64,000 nucleotides of DNA. It comes from Paracyclopina nana. Lineage: Eukaryota; Arthropoda; Copepoda; Cyclopoida; Cyclopettidae. This document shows, piece after piece, positions 40,901 to 51,912 of this stretch; the first letter of the stretch is position 1; each line of letters starts with the position of its first letter. Location of the stretch: the NCBI GenBank assembly GCA_019096065.1, contig JAGUCH010000007.1, forward strand, positions 6,718,501 through 6,782,500. Direction: 5' to 3'. The position numbers were made by a program, and so were the translations under genes. The notes under the pieces are model-generated. The model did not search any database. It was not told the DNA's origin and saw only the letters and a list, made by a program, of their open reading frames with translations.

Positions 40901-43558
40901 AATTTATTACAACAACTCTCAGAAAACTTGGGAAAATTTCATTAAAAATGGTTTTATCATCAAAGCGTCATTTTAATCATTTGTTTATTTTTGTAATTTT
41001 AGCCACCCAAATTCTGCCATTTAATGGAAAATACACAGGCAATTTCAGTTTCGGACGGAAACTCAATTCGAAATGTAATAAAAAGCCGAACCAGTGAAAA
41101 TTGTACATTTCTTCAACATTGACATAACATTAACTGCCTTGCCGCCAAAGCAAAATCGAAATCACCAATGCTCAGTTTCACCTTCGATTTTTTGACATAG
41201 GTGGCGCGCCAGTCAATGTTACAAAACAACATAAACTCAACTTGGGTAAAACGAAGGAGCGCTAATTTATGACAACAACTCTCAGAAAACTTGGGAAAAT
41301 TTCATTAAAAATGGTTTTATCGTCAAAGCGTCATTTTAATTATTTGTTTATTTTTGTAATTTTAGCAACACAAATTCTGCCTTCACTGGTGACAAGAAGA
41401 TGGGACATTCAGTACTTCAATTTGGACACTCCTCAATTGAGGGACGAAACGTGGCGCAATGTGCACAAAGCTCGCATCTACATTCACCTCCCCCAATCTC
41501 CAAGCCCCAATGACAAAGATGTCTTTGTCGACACTTTCCTCATTGGCATTGACAAGCATGGACTCGAGTTCAAGAAGAGGTACAGGACAACCAAAGCTGA
41601 TTTGCTGCAAGACAGGGGCGGCTGGCTGAGCCTGGATGCCACTGACATAGTCCAGACTTGGCTGAGGAATCCACAAGACAACTATGGTCTGGAACTGGTT
41701 GCCAAAACTGCCACTGGCACCAGACTGCCATTGGGAGTCCAACACCAAAGCGCAGAAGGAAATGTAAGTTATTCACACATTTCAATTTTGAGGAGTGAAT
41801 AATGCCATTTTCAAATTGCTTGCCATCTTGATATTTTGGCAAAACATCAAACATACTATGAAACTTAATCGACTGACTCTATAATATTCGATATTTTGAC
41901 CAAATATTACGCAAGAACAACAATTTTTAAAATTGCTTTTTTCACATTCTTTCACCAACATTGGTCTAACCATGACACCAAAATAAATCCTATCACACCT
42001 TTGAGCATTTGCAAATTATTTGCCATCTTGATATTTTGGCAAAATATCAACCATAGAATAGAAAACTCTACTCTATAATATTTAATATTTTGGCCAAATA
42101 TTACGCAAGAACAATAATTTGACTGATTTTTTCACCAACATTGCATTGGCATTTTCAAATTGTTTGCCACATGGATATTTTGACAAAATATCAAACACAA
42201 AATAAAAAAATTTACTCAAAAATATTCAATATTTTGGCTAAATATTACGCAAGATCAACAATGTAAATGATTTTTTCACAATTTTTCACCAACATTGGTC
42301 TAACCATGACACTAAAATAAATCCTATAGCACCTTTGAGCATTTGCAAATTATTTGCCATCTTGATATTTTGGCAAAATATCAACCATAAAATAAAAAAA
42401 GACTACTCTTTAATATTCAATATTTGGGCCAAATATTACACAAGAAAATTTAACTGATTTTTTCACATTTTTCACCAACATTGCATTTTCAAATTGTTTG
42501 CCACATGGATATTTTGACAAAATATCAAACACAAAATAAAAAAAATTTACTCAAAAATATTCAATATTTTGGCTAAATATTACGCAAGATCAACAATGTA
42601 AATGATTTTTTCACAATTTTTCACCAACATTGGTCTAACCATGACACTAAAATAAATCCTATAGCACCTTTGAGCATTTGCAAATTATTTGCCATCTTGA
42701 TATTTTGGCAAAATATCAACCATAAAATAAAAAAAGACTACTCTTTAATATTCAATATTTGGGCCAAATATTACACAAGAAAATTTAACTGATTTTTTCA
42801 CATTTTTCACCAACATTGCATTTTCAAATTGTTTACCAAATGGATATTTTGGCAAAATATCAAACATATAATAAAAAAAACTCTACTTTATAATATTCGA
42901 TATTTTGGCCAAATATAAAAAAAAAACGACGATTTAATTGATTTTTTCACATTTTTTCGCCAACATTGGTCTAACCATGATACTAAAATAAATCATATCG
43001 AACCTTCAAGCATTTTCAAATTGTTTGCCACATGGATATTTTGACAAAATATCAACCATAAAAAAAAACTCTACTCTATAATATTCAATATTTCGGCCAA
43101 ATATTGCACCACAAGAACCCAAGATATTTTGACAAAAATATTATGACTCATTTTTGCAGGCGCCTTTTTTGCAACTGGAAATCCGCGACAATGCCTACAG
43201 CGGCCGGCGAAAGCGCACATTAAGCAAAATCTGCAATGCCAACGACGACGAAGAGGATGGGAGCAATGAAGGCCACTGCTGCCTCTGGCCTTTCACAGTG
43301 GACTTTGAGAAGGAATTCGGGTGGAAGTTCATCATCTTCCCGCCGAGCTACGAGGCCAACTACTGCTCCGGTGATTGCTCCCTGGGCAAAATGATGCCCG
43401 AAAATCCCTACGGTCACATTTTGCAACAGTCCAACATCAGCCCTTGTTGCACACCACAAAAAATGAGCGCCATTAGCCTGCTCTACCTTGATGAGAACAA
43501 CAATGTCATTTTGGGCAAGCTGCCCAAAATGAAAGTGGACAGGTGTGGATGTGCTTGA
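34939..43558 (+). CDS. myo: Myoglianin (GDF8/GDF11-type TGF-beta ligand) precursor, complete
   Basis: Four exons: 34939-35181, 35525-35855, 41366-41763 and 43160-43558, giving 456 residues from the first ATG; an ATG at 34948 has better context and gives 453. A signal peptide (ILPFWIFALLSLARA) comes first. The propeptide has the myostatin-type CTSCLDRELYLNFTKEEIR segment (exon 2) and an EDDDYHFQTRQ motif, then a tryptophan-rich latency region in exon 3. The furin site RRKR is followed by a 112-residue mature domain with nine cysteines in TGF-beta order (IC, HCC, YCSGDC, PCCTP, RCGCA). Myoglianin is secreted and signals through type I/II receptors to Smad2-type effectors in muscle, neurons and moulting control. 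Intron 2 is 5.5 kb and intron 3 is 1.4 kb, filled with tandem repeats. A duplicated decoy acceptor precedes exon 3. Confidence 0.97.
38940..39305. repeat. Three tandem about 150-bp units in myoglianin intron 2
   Basis: Each unit includes AAAATTGACAACTTATGTAG or a close variant, GAATTTT(A/G)GAGCCC and TTTCTCACTGAAAA. Noncoding. Confidence 0.8.
39508..39679 (+). promoter_or_regulatory. Duplicated nuclear-receptor-like element in myoglianin intron 2
   Basis: A 24-bp block is exactly repeated at 39508-39531 and 39656-39679. It contains TGAAGGACCGC and ends in TGACCTTGC, an extended half-site of the FTZ-F1/ERR type (TGACCTTG). The sequence between and around the two copies is unrelated, so the block itself was duplicated or retained. 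Confidence 0.4.
40661..41392. repeat. Tandem duplication with a MITE and the exon 3 splice acceptor
   Basis: Unit 1 (about 40661-41028) and unit 2 (about 41037-41392) are direct copies offset by about 363-376 bp. Each carries a truncated family M MITE (40719-40950 and 41095-41310, with AGGTGGCGC at 40836-40844 and 41199-41207), then the intron end TTTTGTAATTTTAG, then about 20 bp matching the first codons of myoglianin exon 3. In unit 1 the exon part stops after about 20 bp and unit 2 begins. Confidence 0.85.
41800..43140. repeat. Complex tandem repeat filling myoglianin intron 3
   Basis: About four higher-order units of about 335 bp, each made of related sub-blocks: GCCATCTTGATATTTTGGCA, AATATTTTGGCCAAATATTA and TTCACCAACATTGGTCTAAC. 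ATATTTTGGC and its near-complement alternate, so hairpins form within each unit. Confidence 0.85.
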
Positions 43559-44781
43559 AGACCAATTTTCTGCTGAGCTGCCTGCTTTCAAAATACTTGA
43601 TACACTTGTTTGCTTGCCATGATCTTGATCCTTTCTTCATTTTCCAAAGGTGTCTGAGCAGTATTTTTTCAAAAGCTTCCTTGAGGAAAGGGGCCAAAAC
43701 ACTGATGTTTTCTAAAAAGTATTTTGAGCAGGTTTGTTAGGCTGGCAGAAATGAACGTGTTCAGTCTTGTATTCAGCTACAATTGCCGCGCCACACCAAA
43801 AAAGAACAAAAAAAAAGAGCAAAACTTATTTTTTGAAAAATGAATTTTTTCGTTTTTCCACTACCTCGAGGCTGTAAATATTCATATACCACTACCAACA
43901 ACAACAACAACCAACAAAGCAAAATTTCTCTACCAATGTACTACATTTTATATTTTTTTTGTCACACAATTTTCAAATGTTCAACTATTTTTCTCCCTTT
44001 TCGTGTACCGTCGCGACGTACGCGCGTTTTTTAATGTTACAAATGATGATGCCATGAAATAAGCTAGTTTTTGTATGTGTTCCTCTACTTTATATACCGA
44101 AATAAATACATAATTTGTGAAATCTATCAATTTTACCAACTTCCCACAATTCTAATTCGAAAACTTAACTTTTGACGGCATTTTCGTTTTCAGCCGAAAT
44201 ACTTTAAAAAAAATTGTTTCAATAGATTTCAGTTTCCTTCAAAAATTCCGCATTAATTACGTGACTTGAAAAGTTATATGAGTATTATTATATTAACATA
44301 AATATTCCGTTTTAAAAAAAGCAGCATTTTTGTTAACAGAATAATGTTCTTTTGGCAAGTTCAATAAAAAATGTCTTACATTACAATCATCAATGAAATG
44401 ACAGTTGCAATTTCATTTTTTAAAAGTATCTTAAGCAAAATGAGAAGAAAAAAGCTGTTATGACCATATTTCCTAACTTAAAACAACTTTAATCAAAGAA
44501 TGAATATCAAGAAATGCCGCTCTCGCTCAAAAGATGTCGCTAGTGCTCTGTAAAAAAATCACTTACGCTCCTATGAGGTGAAATGGAGACTCCATGGCAA
44601 TTAGCGAATCCGGACACGTAGCAAAAATGGCCAAAAATAGAGATCATTCTCACTTTTATTTGCCATTTTCTTCACTTGTTTACGCTTCGCAGTCGAGTTG
44701 TTGACGCCTTGCGGTTTGGCGGAATTTTTGTTTGTTTTGATTTCTCAGTTCGCGCAAAATTCAAAAGGTAAACAAAAACCC
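43559..44781. other. Myoglianin 3' UTR and intergenic DNA to the MYND gene
   Basis: The 3' UTR of myoglianin should run from 43559 to just past the AATAAA at 44101-44106. The rest is AT-rich without a gene. Just before the MYND start, TTCGCAGTCG near 44686-44695 resembles the initiator of the spätzle-like promoter. Confidence 0.5.
44101..44106 (+). terminator. Polyadenylation signal of the myoglianin gene
   Basis: AATAAA about 545 nt after the stop codon, the first clear signal on this strand downstream of the gene. Confidence 0.55.
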
Positions 44782-46314
44782 ATGGAGGAGGAAGGTTTGT
44801 TATCCGCTCCCAAATACTTTTGGGGCTGTTGCCATGTGTGCAAGCGAGCTGGCAGCAAAACGGAGCCGTTGAAGAGATGCTCCAGATGCTCGTGCATGTT
44901 TTACTGCTCCAAGGAGCACCAAAAAGAGGATTGGAAGGATCACAAGAAGGTCTGCTCCTATTTGGCCACGGCCGCCGAAGAGGTCGGAGCCGAGACCTTT
45001 TTCGGCCACCAAATTGAGTTTGATGATGATGATGATGATGAGGTCCAAGAGGAGAGGCCGAATGACAAGGCCAAGTCCTGGAGGAATTGGACCAAATTCA
45101 GGGTGAACGCAGTCAAAATGTGCGAAATCCTCATTGGCAGACCGCTGGCTCCATTCGAAAAGGAGATCTTCCTCTTTCCCAAGGCTTGTCGCCAATGCCG
45201 GATCGCCAAGAAAGATGGCATGATTGACTGCCATGACTGCATGGGCGTCACCTTTTGCAGCAGCCAGCACTTTGAGGTATATATATTTTTAACTCATTTG
45301 AAAATAACCTTGACGTTATCAAAAAGAAGTTGTCATTCAAACTTTGATTTGTTATCAATCATCTTGTTTTGGCATAGGATCATTTAGAGAAGCATAAAAG
45401 GCACTTTTGCCAGGAGCTCAAGTATGCCATGGTTTGCGACAACTACGAGTCCACAGTGAGCATTGCTGCGCCTCCCATTCCCTCGAATGTAGACAAGATC
45501 TTCAACGAAAACCTGGAATCCATGGAACGCCATTTGGGCTTCCAATCCAAAAGGCAAGAGGTTGCGGTGGACTTGGCTGAAATGGAGTTTCGGTTCCTCT
45601 CGGATCGACTCACCGGTCCGTTGACCATTCTTTATGCTGGGTCCAAGTTTGGCCTGGCCCAAAAGGCCAAAATCCAGGATGCGGATGAGCTGGTGATCCA
45701 CATTGCTGGCAGCAACATCATAGAGATGCTTGGCATCATCAAATGGGAATACATCATCCACAGGTGCATGCACTTGTCACTCACCAGGACACACATTTGA
45801 TTTCATTTTCAGGCTGGCCAAGCTGTCAAAGTTGCATTTGGTCTTCATCGGTCTGGAGTTGGAGGGCGAAGAAGCGGAGGGCGAGTGTCCGGATGTCCAT
45901 CCTTGTGACAAGTGTGCCAACCTTGGCAAACAGGTCAAGTATGAAATCCGGAAGATGACCTATGATGAGTACAACAAAAAATGCCCGGATTATCTGCTTC
46001 CCTCCATGGTTTGTGTCTTCAATTGCGGATTCCATGAGTTCTCTGAGGAGCCTGACAAAGAGACTTGGCACGAGTCACTGCCAAGTCTGACTAGGTACGA
46101 GGGAGTGCCATTAGTGTTCACCTCCTACACAAAAACTGAGGCAGAAAAAGACTTGCACTTGATTCTCCAGTCGAACAACAATCTTCACATTGATGCTCAA
46201 CAACAGGTTAATCCATTTCGATCGCATAGGCCAATCCGGGATTTCGAGTTTGATAATGATTGCGATGTCTTCTATGCCAATCAGTACCTTAGCATCGTAC
46301 GAAGAATGCAATGA
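44782..46314 (+). CDS. MYND zinc-finger protein with MSS51-like C-terminal domain, complete
   Basis: Three exons, 44782-45276, 45378-45763 and 45813-46314, give 460 residues. The start MEEEGLLSAPKYFWG is in good context (ACCCATGG); the frame is open upstream but without another ATG. A MYND finger lies at about residues 17-57 (CHVCKRAGSK, CSRCSCMFYCSKEHQ, HKKVC). After a run of six aspartates, a second cysteine/histidine cluster at about 138-178 (CRQCR, CHDCMGVTFCSSQH, H and C in exon 2) looks like another MYND-like module. The remainder (about 200-440, with LTILYAGSKFGLAQ, ELVIHIAGSNIIEMLG and VFNCGFHEF) matches the C-terminal domain of MSS51/zinc-finger MYND proteins of animals. The function is not known; MYND fingers usually bind proline-rich partners. 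Convergent with the ZO-1 gene. Confidence 0.9.
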
Positions 46315-46339
46315 AAAACAACCATGAGGTAACTGCTTA

Positions 46340-46520
46340 CCACTTTATTTATCCGCTTCAGGAACAAACCTGCATTTGCAGTTATTTTCGCAGGTCTAAT
46401 ATCAAAAAAGCAAAACGTCCTAGCCGCAGTTTGATTTGAGTAGTACTGATTTGGCTGTGATGGGAAAGCGGGGTTCGGCCTTGCTTTCGACTTAAGTGTT
46501 TTGAACAGTTTTAAGGCTAA
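46340..46520 (-). pseudogene. Degenerate tandem copy of the ZO-1 3' end
   Basis: Resembles 46828-47005, the last about 35 codons and 3' UTR start of the ZO-1 gene, including the minus-strand AATAAA (46344-46349). It preserves ARPNP, then NQYYSNQT in frame, but the stop codon is replaced and the frame continues, and the region upstream of the copied codons is unrelated. It could be a broken duplicate or, less likely, an alternative last exon. Confidence 0.7.
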
Positions 46521-46831
46521 TGAAGTGAGTTGTATCATTGTAAGAGTCGATAATAACCTAAATGATATACAAAGTGATTTCTTGAGCACTTTTTTCATTT
46601 CACATTTGAAGAGTCCGCAAGCCAGCAAAAGTGTAAATGGCCTCATTAACATAAACGCTAATTTTGAATTTGACTACTTTTGTCGCTTTAGCAAGTACAA
46701 GTTTGCGTCAAAAAAATTAACAATTTGATATTTTAAATTAAATACGTATATGCCTCTGTTGTTGCTTTTATCATGGATAATAAATTCTCGAAGACTGACT
46801 GGAAAACAATCATAAGGCAATATATCTTCAG

Positions 46832-46837
46832 TTTATT
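46832..46837 (-). terminator. Polyadenylation signal of the ZO-1/polychaetoid gene
   Basis: AATAAA on the minus strand 67 nt past the stop codon at 46904. Confidence 0.55.
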
Positions 46838-46903
46838 TATGCTTGTTGAAAATAAACCTGCATGTATGATTATTTCTGCATTACTAATTTCAAAAAAGAA
46901 AAA

Positions 46904-49900
46904 CTACCTAGCCACAGTTTGATTTGAGTAGTACTGATTTTGGTGAGGCGAATGAGAAGGGTTCGGCCTAGCTTCCGACAAAGGCTTTTTGTACAGCTCA
47001 AAGGCTGAGCCTCTATACTCTCGGTTGTTCGTCAAATCCAGTCCCACTTCTCTTCGGGGTGGAGTATTGGTTGCATTGCCTCCATTCTGATGTTGGGGCA
47101 AATTGTAGTAATATTGAGGCCCACCTTTGCTGTTGTTGCCAGGATTGCTGTTGTTGTTGTTGTTATAGAGGCCATAGTCCCTGTCCAGGCTGGATCCTTG
47201 GCCAGAGTCTACATCATTGTTATCACCATTGCTGTACCTGAACATGCTGCCACCACCCTTCAAATTGCTGCTGTGGTAATGCAGACCACCATTGTTCATG
47301 TAATTGCTTTCATTGGATGATTTTGGCTTTGGAGGAGGGACCGGTTTGTAAGGGGCAGATTTGGGTGGAGGTACAGGCTTGTAGTCGGGGTACCTTGCCC
47401 CATTGGCAGTCTCAGCATACCTGCTCTCAGCATACCCATTGCCCATGTCACCTGGGTACCTGGGTATGCTGTCAGGGTACCCATTGCTTGGAGGCATCTC
47501 AGCATACCTTGAAGAGCCACCATTGAGCATGTCATTGGCTGGGGGGTATCTGGAGGCATAGCCATTTTGTTGGAGGCTTCTGTATCCAGGATCATGCATT
47601 GAGGCAGCTGACCTGTACCCATTGTCCATCAGGGACCCAGGAGCCCTGTATCCAGGGTCATGCAGGCTGGCTGAGCTTCTGTACCCCACGGGCTCAGTTG
47701 GAGGCACTGGGGGCCCATTTTGGGGTGGAGGTGGCCTCTTGTACCTGGTGTCATTGTAGGGGTCATAGGCATCATACACTGACATTTTGAGCTGGCCTGA
47801 AGGCCTTTCTAAGGAGTTGTGCTTTGAGGTTGGACTCAGTTTGCTGGGCTTTTTGTGCCTCTCAATTTTGGGAGGTATGGAAGGCCCATTGAGGCCATTG
47901 GAACTTTTTGGTGGGGAATTGTAGGACCTTTGTTGAGGATGAGGAGGAGGTGGTTGATCTTCAGTGTTTTGGTGGTGGTTGAACCCATATTTGGAGTCAC
48001 TCACTTGGCTCCTCCTTGAAGTGTTGGTGGCATCTGTCTTCTCCTGGAATTGGAATTGGTTCACTTTGCTCAAAAATGAGAGAGAAATGTGGCTTACAGG
48101 ACTCGATGGAGGAGATTTGGGCTGGCTCATCATTGATGGATCAGCATGGTCCATGTTTGCCAAATTGGGGTCAGAGTTGAACCTGGAGAGGTTGGGCTCT
48201 TCTGAAGGTTGCCTACTCATATTCCTTGGAGTCTCTGCCTCCCCACAAAATTCACCATCGCTCTCAGCTGAAGAGTTGTAAGAGATGCCAGAAGACATTG
48301 GGAACAAAAAGTCATCTGCCACAGACTCATCCGGCTGGAAAAAGGAAAGGATTTCAGTCTTGTCGAATGGAAATAATTAATCCACAACCAGAGATTTTAC
48401 CAAGTTTTCTGAGAGTAAATGTATTGTGTTAGCGCTCCTTTGCTTTACCCATGTTGAGTTTATGTCGACATTCAAGATTAACTGCTTTACCACCTATGTA
48501 AAATAGTCGAAAGTGAAATGGGAAATGAGTGTTTTCGATTGTACCTAGGGTACAAGGCAGTTAATGTTACATAACGACATAAACTCTATGTTGATAAAGC
48601 GTTAAAGTTTCACTCAGGGTTATTTTGAACGGGTTGTCGTCAATAAGCATCGATGTTTTTTTAATACCTTGGCATCTGACATCCAAATGGGAGCTGTTTG
48701 CTGCTTGTCAATCAAATCTGTCAATTTGTTGTACCATTGGTTTTCTGCAGTGATATTTGCCAAAGTGATGGTGGCAGTGAAGACATGGCTCCAGAGCTTC
48801 TCCAGCTTTTGACACTGCTCCAGCAACTTCTTCGAGGGCATATGAGCTTTCCTATAAAACACAAATTCACTGTTGAGAATCGTGGCATTGTTATTTCAGT
48901 GAATGGTAAGTTACTTGGGAGCACCACTTCTGCATTCCTTGATTGTTTGCTTGGAGTCTGCCCTGGCAAATATGACAATTGGGTAAAATTGAGCATAGTT
49001 CAACTTGTCCACAGCATTGGGAGTCACATCAAGCAAAGCATGCTTCCCCTTGGACATGATTTCTCGTATTGCTGTGAGCCTCACAATTCCGGACTTGTTA
49101 TTGGATTTCAGGTCCAATGCTTGCTCTGCAAGAAAACCACTAAAGATTCTTGTCGATACATTAAAAGTTGCTTTTCCCAACCAGAAATTCTGAGCCCTCA
49201 ACCATAAAAACAAAAAATCAGTGAAACTTTTACGTTTTATCAACATAGAGTTTATGTCGTTATGTAACATTAACTGCCTTGTACCCTAAGTAAAATCGAA
49301 AACATTCATTTCCCATTTCACTTTCGACTATTTTACATAGGTGGTAAAGCAGTTAATCTTGAATGTCGACATACACTCAACATGGGTAAAACAAAAGAAT
49401 GATGACACTTTACAATGACTTTCAGAAAACTTGGGAAAATTCCTGGTTGGGATTAGATTAATTAGAACCAAATGTGCTCTTCCGGATTTAGCAATAACTT
49501 TTGAAGCAAATTATGCTTTTAAGTGACTAAAATGAAGAAATGTGGTAATTACGTGGAGAGGCAAATTTCCCAGGAAAGTCTCTGAGTAGCCTTTCCCTGG
49601 CCATGTCTGCAATGGGCCCAAAAATCACCACAGGCCTTGGGAATCCAGGATGTCTCAGTGAGACTCTTTCATAGGCTGGGAACTTGGACATGGATTCTGA
49701 CCAGACCAAGTCCTCCCAATGGTCCTTGCCCAAGGACTTGGACCTTCTGTGGTAGCCATTCTTCTCCTTTCTTCTCCTGAAGAATGAGGTGCCTCTGGAC
49801 TGCTCAGCTGAACTCTGCTCCTTTTTGGCCAAATTGAACTGCATGGTGGCAATCTCTTCAGCTCTGGTCTTGTTGGGTATCACCCCCTTTTGCACCTGCT

Positions 49901-51579
49901 CAGCAGCCCTGCCCAGTCCAGACAAGAAAGGATCTGCACAAGAACAATGGAGAATAGTGATATCATGCATTATATTAGCAAGGATGTAGTAGTACCCATT
50001 CTGAAGGCTTGCCAAGAGCCAACCACTCCATTGTGCAGAGTGTCCACCACATGGAAGACATCAGATTTGGTAAAGGCCATTTCAGCCTTGTCAGGAGCCT
50101 CATAGCTGAAATGGGCCTTGATGTAAAAGGAGTCTCCTCTCTGGAGTGAGACAATCTGGTCATATTCATCTCTTCTGTACTGGGCTATCAAGTTGATTTG
50201 GTCTTGCAGGGAGAGGAGAAACAGGACAGCTTCCTCCCTTGTGATGCTCTTCATGTCCAAGTCATTCACCTTGAGGATCTTGTCCCCAGGCTGGAGTCCC
50301 TGTTGAGCAGCTGGAGATCCTGGTTGGACTGCAGTGACAAAGATGCCCACTTCATTGCCACCAGTGAGCCTGATGCCAACACTGCCAGACTTTTGGAAGC
50401 TGATGAATCTTGGATCAGGCCTGTGTTTGAATTTGAATCATGTTAATTGTGCTAAAAGGATTAATTTAAGAGGTCTCACATTGGCCCAGAGCTCCTTGAG
50501 TCATCCTCACTCCTTGATTGCCTCTTGGTAAGTCCATACTCTGAATTGCATGAATACATTTTAATTTTATATGTACTAAGTGTATTCTAGGTTGATCCCA
50601 CCTCCATTTGGTTCAGTTTGGTTAGTGAAGTCAAAGTGTTCAGTCTGCTGAACAGCTACAGTTGATGGTGTTGACAATGCACTTGTTGTTGTTATCAGAA
50701 CTGGTTAAACTTGGATTAGTTTTGTTTGGGCTTGCTATTTGCATGCTTACCTGGATCCTCCTTTCTGGGTGACTGCATGTCATTAGCTTCTTGCTCAAAG
50801 GGCTCAATTTGCTGTTGGTTGTGCTCTGGCTGAAGATCCTTCACTTCTTCAGCTGGGAGAGAACTGGTTAAGCTGGACACTGGCTGCTGGAAATTTGTGA
50901 TCACCAATTCAAGTTTTTCTTTGACAGTGTCCAGCAATTTCCTGGCTTCTTTCAGGCTCATGCCATCCAAAGAGATGCCATTGATGCTGTTCACAAAATC
51001 CCCCTCAGACAGGTTAGTCTCCTTGTCAGCCAAGGACTGGTTAAGGATCTCTTTGATGTAGATCTTGCAGCCGAGAATGAGTCCGAAATCGTCCTTCTTC
51101 TTGTTGCTTTTGCACAGAGTCACTCTCTTGGTGATTTCAGCTGATTTTGAAGAGTTGGGTGATGACGTCATCACAGCAGCTGAAGTGTGGCTGTTTCCGT
51201 TAACACTAGGTGGCAGCACTAGCCTCCTTTTCACCACGAGGCTCACACTTTGGCCAGAGTCTCTCAACACTTGCACAGCTGTTGCATAGTCCACACCTTC
51301 CAATGAGATGTTATTGGCAGAGATGACTCTGTCATTGATCCTGGAAAAATAAAAATACTACTTTGTCTTTCAAGCTCAATTTCTAAATTGAATTTGAGCT
51401 TACAGGAGTTTGCCCTCGGCTGGTCCGGATTTCAGCACATCTGAAATAGCAATGCTGGGATCACCGTTGGTGAAATGGGGATTGTCACGACCACCACTGA
51501 CAGCAATGCCAAAACCGTATCCTGGAACTCGCTCCAGAAGCACTTGATGGTATTCCCAAACGATTCTTTCTCCTCCCTG
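46904..51579 (-). CDS. pyd: ZO-1/polychaetoid junction scaffold (MAGUK), 5'-partial
   Basis: Nine exons: 51579-51404, 51340-50751, 50700-50602, 50540-50480, 50420-49996, 49933-49553, 49125-48915, 48851-48668 and 48334-46904. All phases agree, giving 1185 visible residues to the stop. PDZ1 ([17 protein letters not shown]), PDZ2 ([17 protein letters not shown]), PDZ3 ([17 protein letters not shown]), SH3 ([14 protein letters not shown]), then the guanylate-kinase-like domain ([16 protein letters not shown] and [20 protein letters not shown]) follow the ZO family order; the kinase site is degenerate, as expected. The last exon is a 476-residue proline/tyrosine/asparagine-rich tail with repeated DPGYR and PPPK motifs, for binding actin and other partners. 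I see no ZU5 domain. ZO proteins organise cell junctions at the membrane. The N-terminal exon(s) lie further upstream, perhaps past the retroelement. The acceptor of the first visible exon could also be 51576. Exons 3 and 4 are the least certain. Confidence 0.95.
48385..48637. mobile_element. Palindromic MITE (family M), copy F, in the last ZO-1 intron
   Basis: Begins CAACCAGAGATTTTACCAAG and runs past GTTAAAGTTTCACTCAGGG. It is inverted relative to copy G and shares private changes with it (GATTAACTGCTTTACCACC, GTCGACATTCAAG), so the two are each other's closest relatives here. Confidence 0.85.
49176..49451. mobile_element. Palindromic MITE (family M), copy G, complete
   Basis: A 276-bp element with ends CCCAACCAGAAAT and ATTCCTGGTTGGG, lying in the ZO-1 intron upstream of the exon at 49125-48915 and inverted relative to copy F. 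Confidence 0.85.
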
Positions 51580-51612
51580 CTGAAAGCCAAAGAGAAAAGA
51601 GGGCATTAATCA

Positions 51613-51912
51613 AAATGTTTATATTTTACATCCCTGGGTCTGTAAAGTGACAAAATGTAAGCTTAGCCTAGTGAAAATGTTTACATTTTACATCCCTGGG
51701 GCTGTAAAGTGATTAAATGTAAGCTGAGCCTAGTGAAAATGTTGACATTTTACATCCCTGGGGCTGTAAAGTGATTAAATGTAAGCTTAGCCTAGTTAAA
51801 ATGTTGACATTTTACATCCCTGGGGCTGTAAAGTGATTAAATGTAAGCTTAGCCTAGTGAAAATGTTGACATTTTACATCCCTGGGGCTGTAAAGTGATA
51901 AAATGTAAACTT
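51613..51912. repeat. Five tandem 62-bp units in a ZO-1 intron
   Basis: Units built on TTTTACATCCCTGGGGCTGT, GTGATTAAATGTAAGCTTAG and CCTAGTG, almost identical to each other. The centre of each unit (TTTACA...TGTAAA) is an imperfect palindrome. The array begins 33 bp upstream of the first visible ZO-1 exon. Confidence 0.9.

Noticed and set aside
49176-49270. Extension of the ZO-1 guanylate-kinase exon upstream of 49125
   Set aside because: The open frame upstream is MITE sequence; the TTCTTGCAG acceptor at 49126 gives the right phase and family match.
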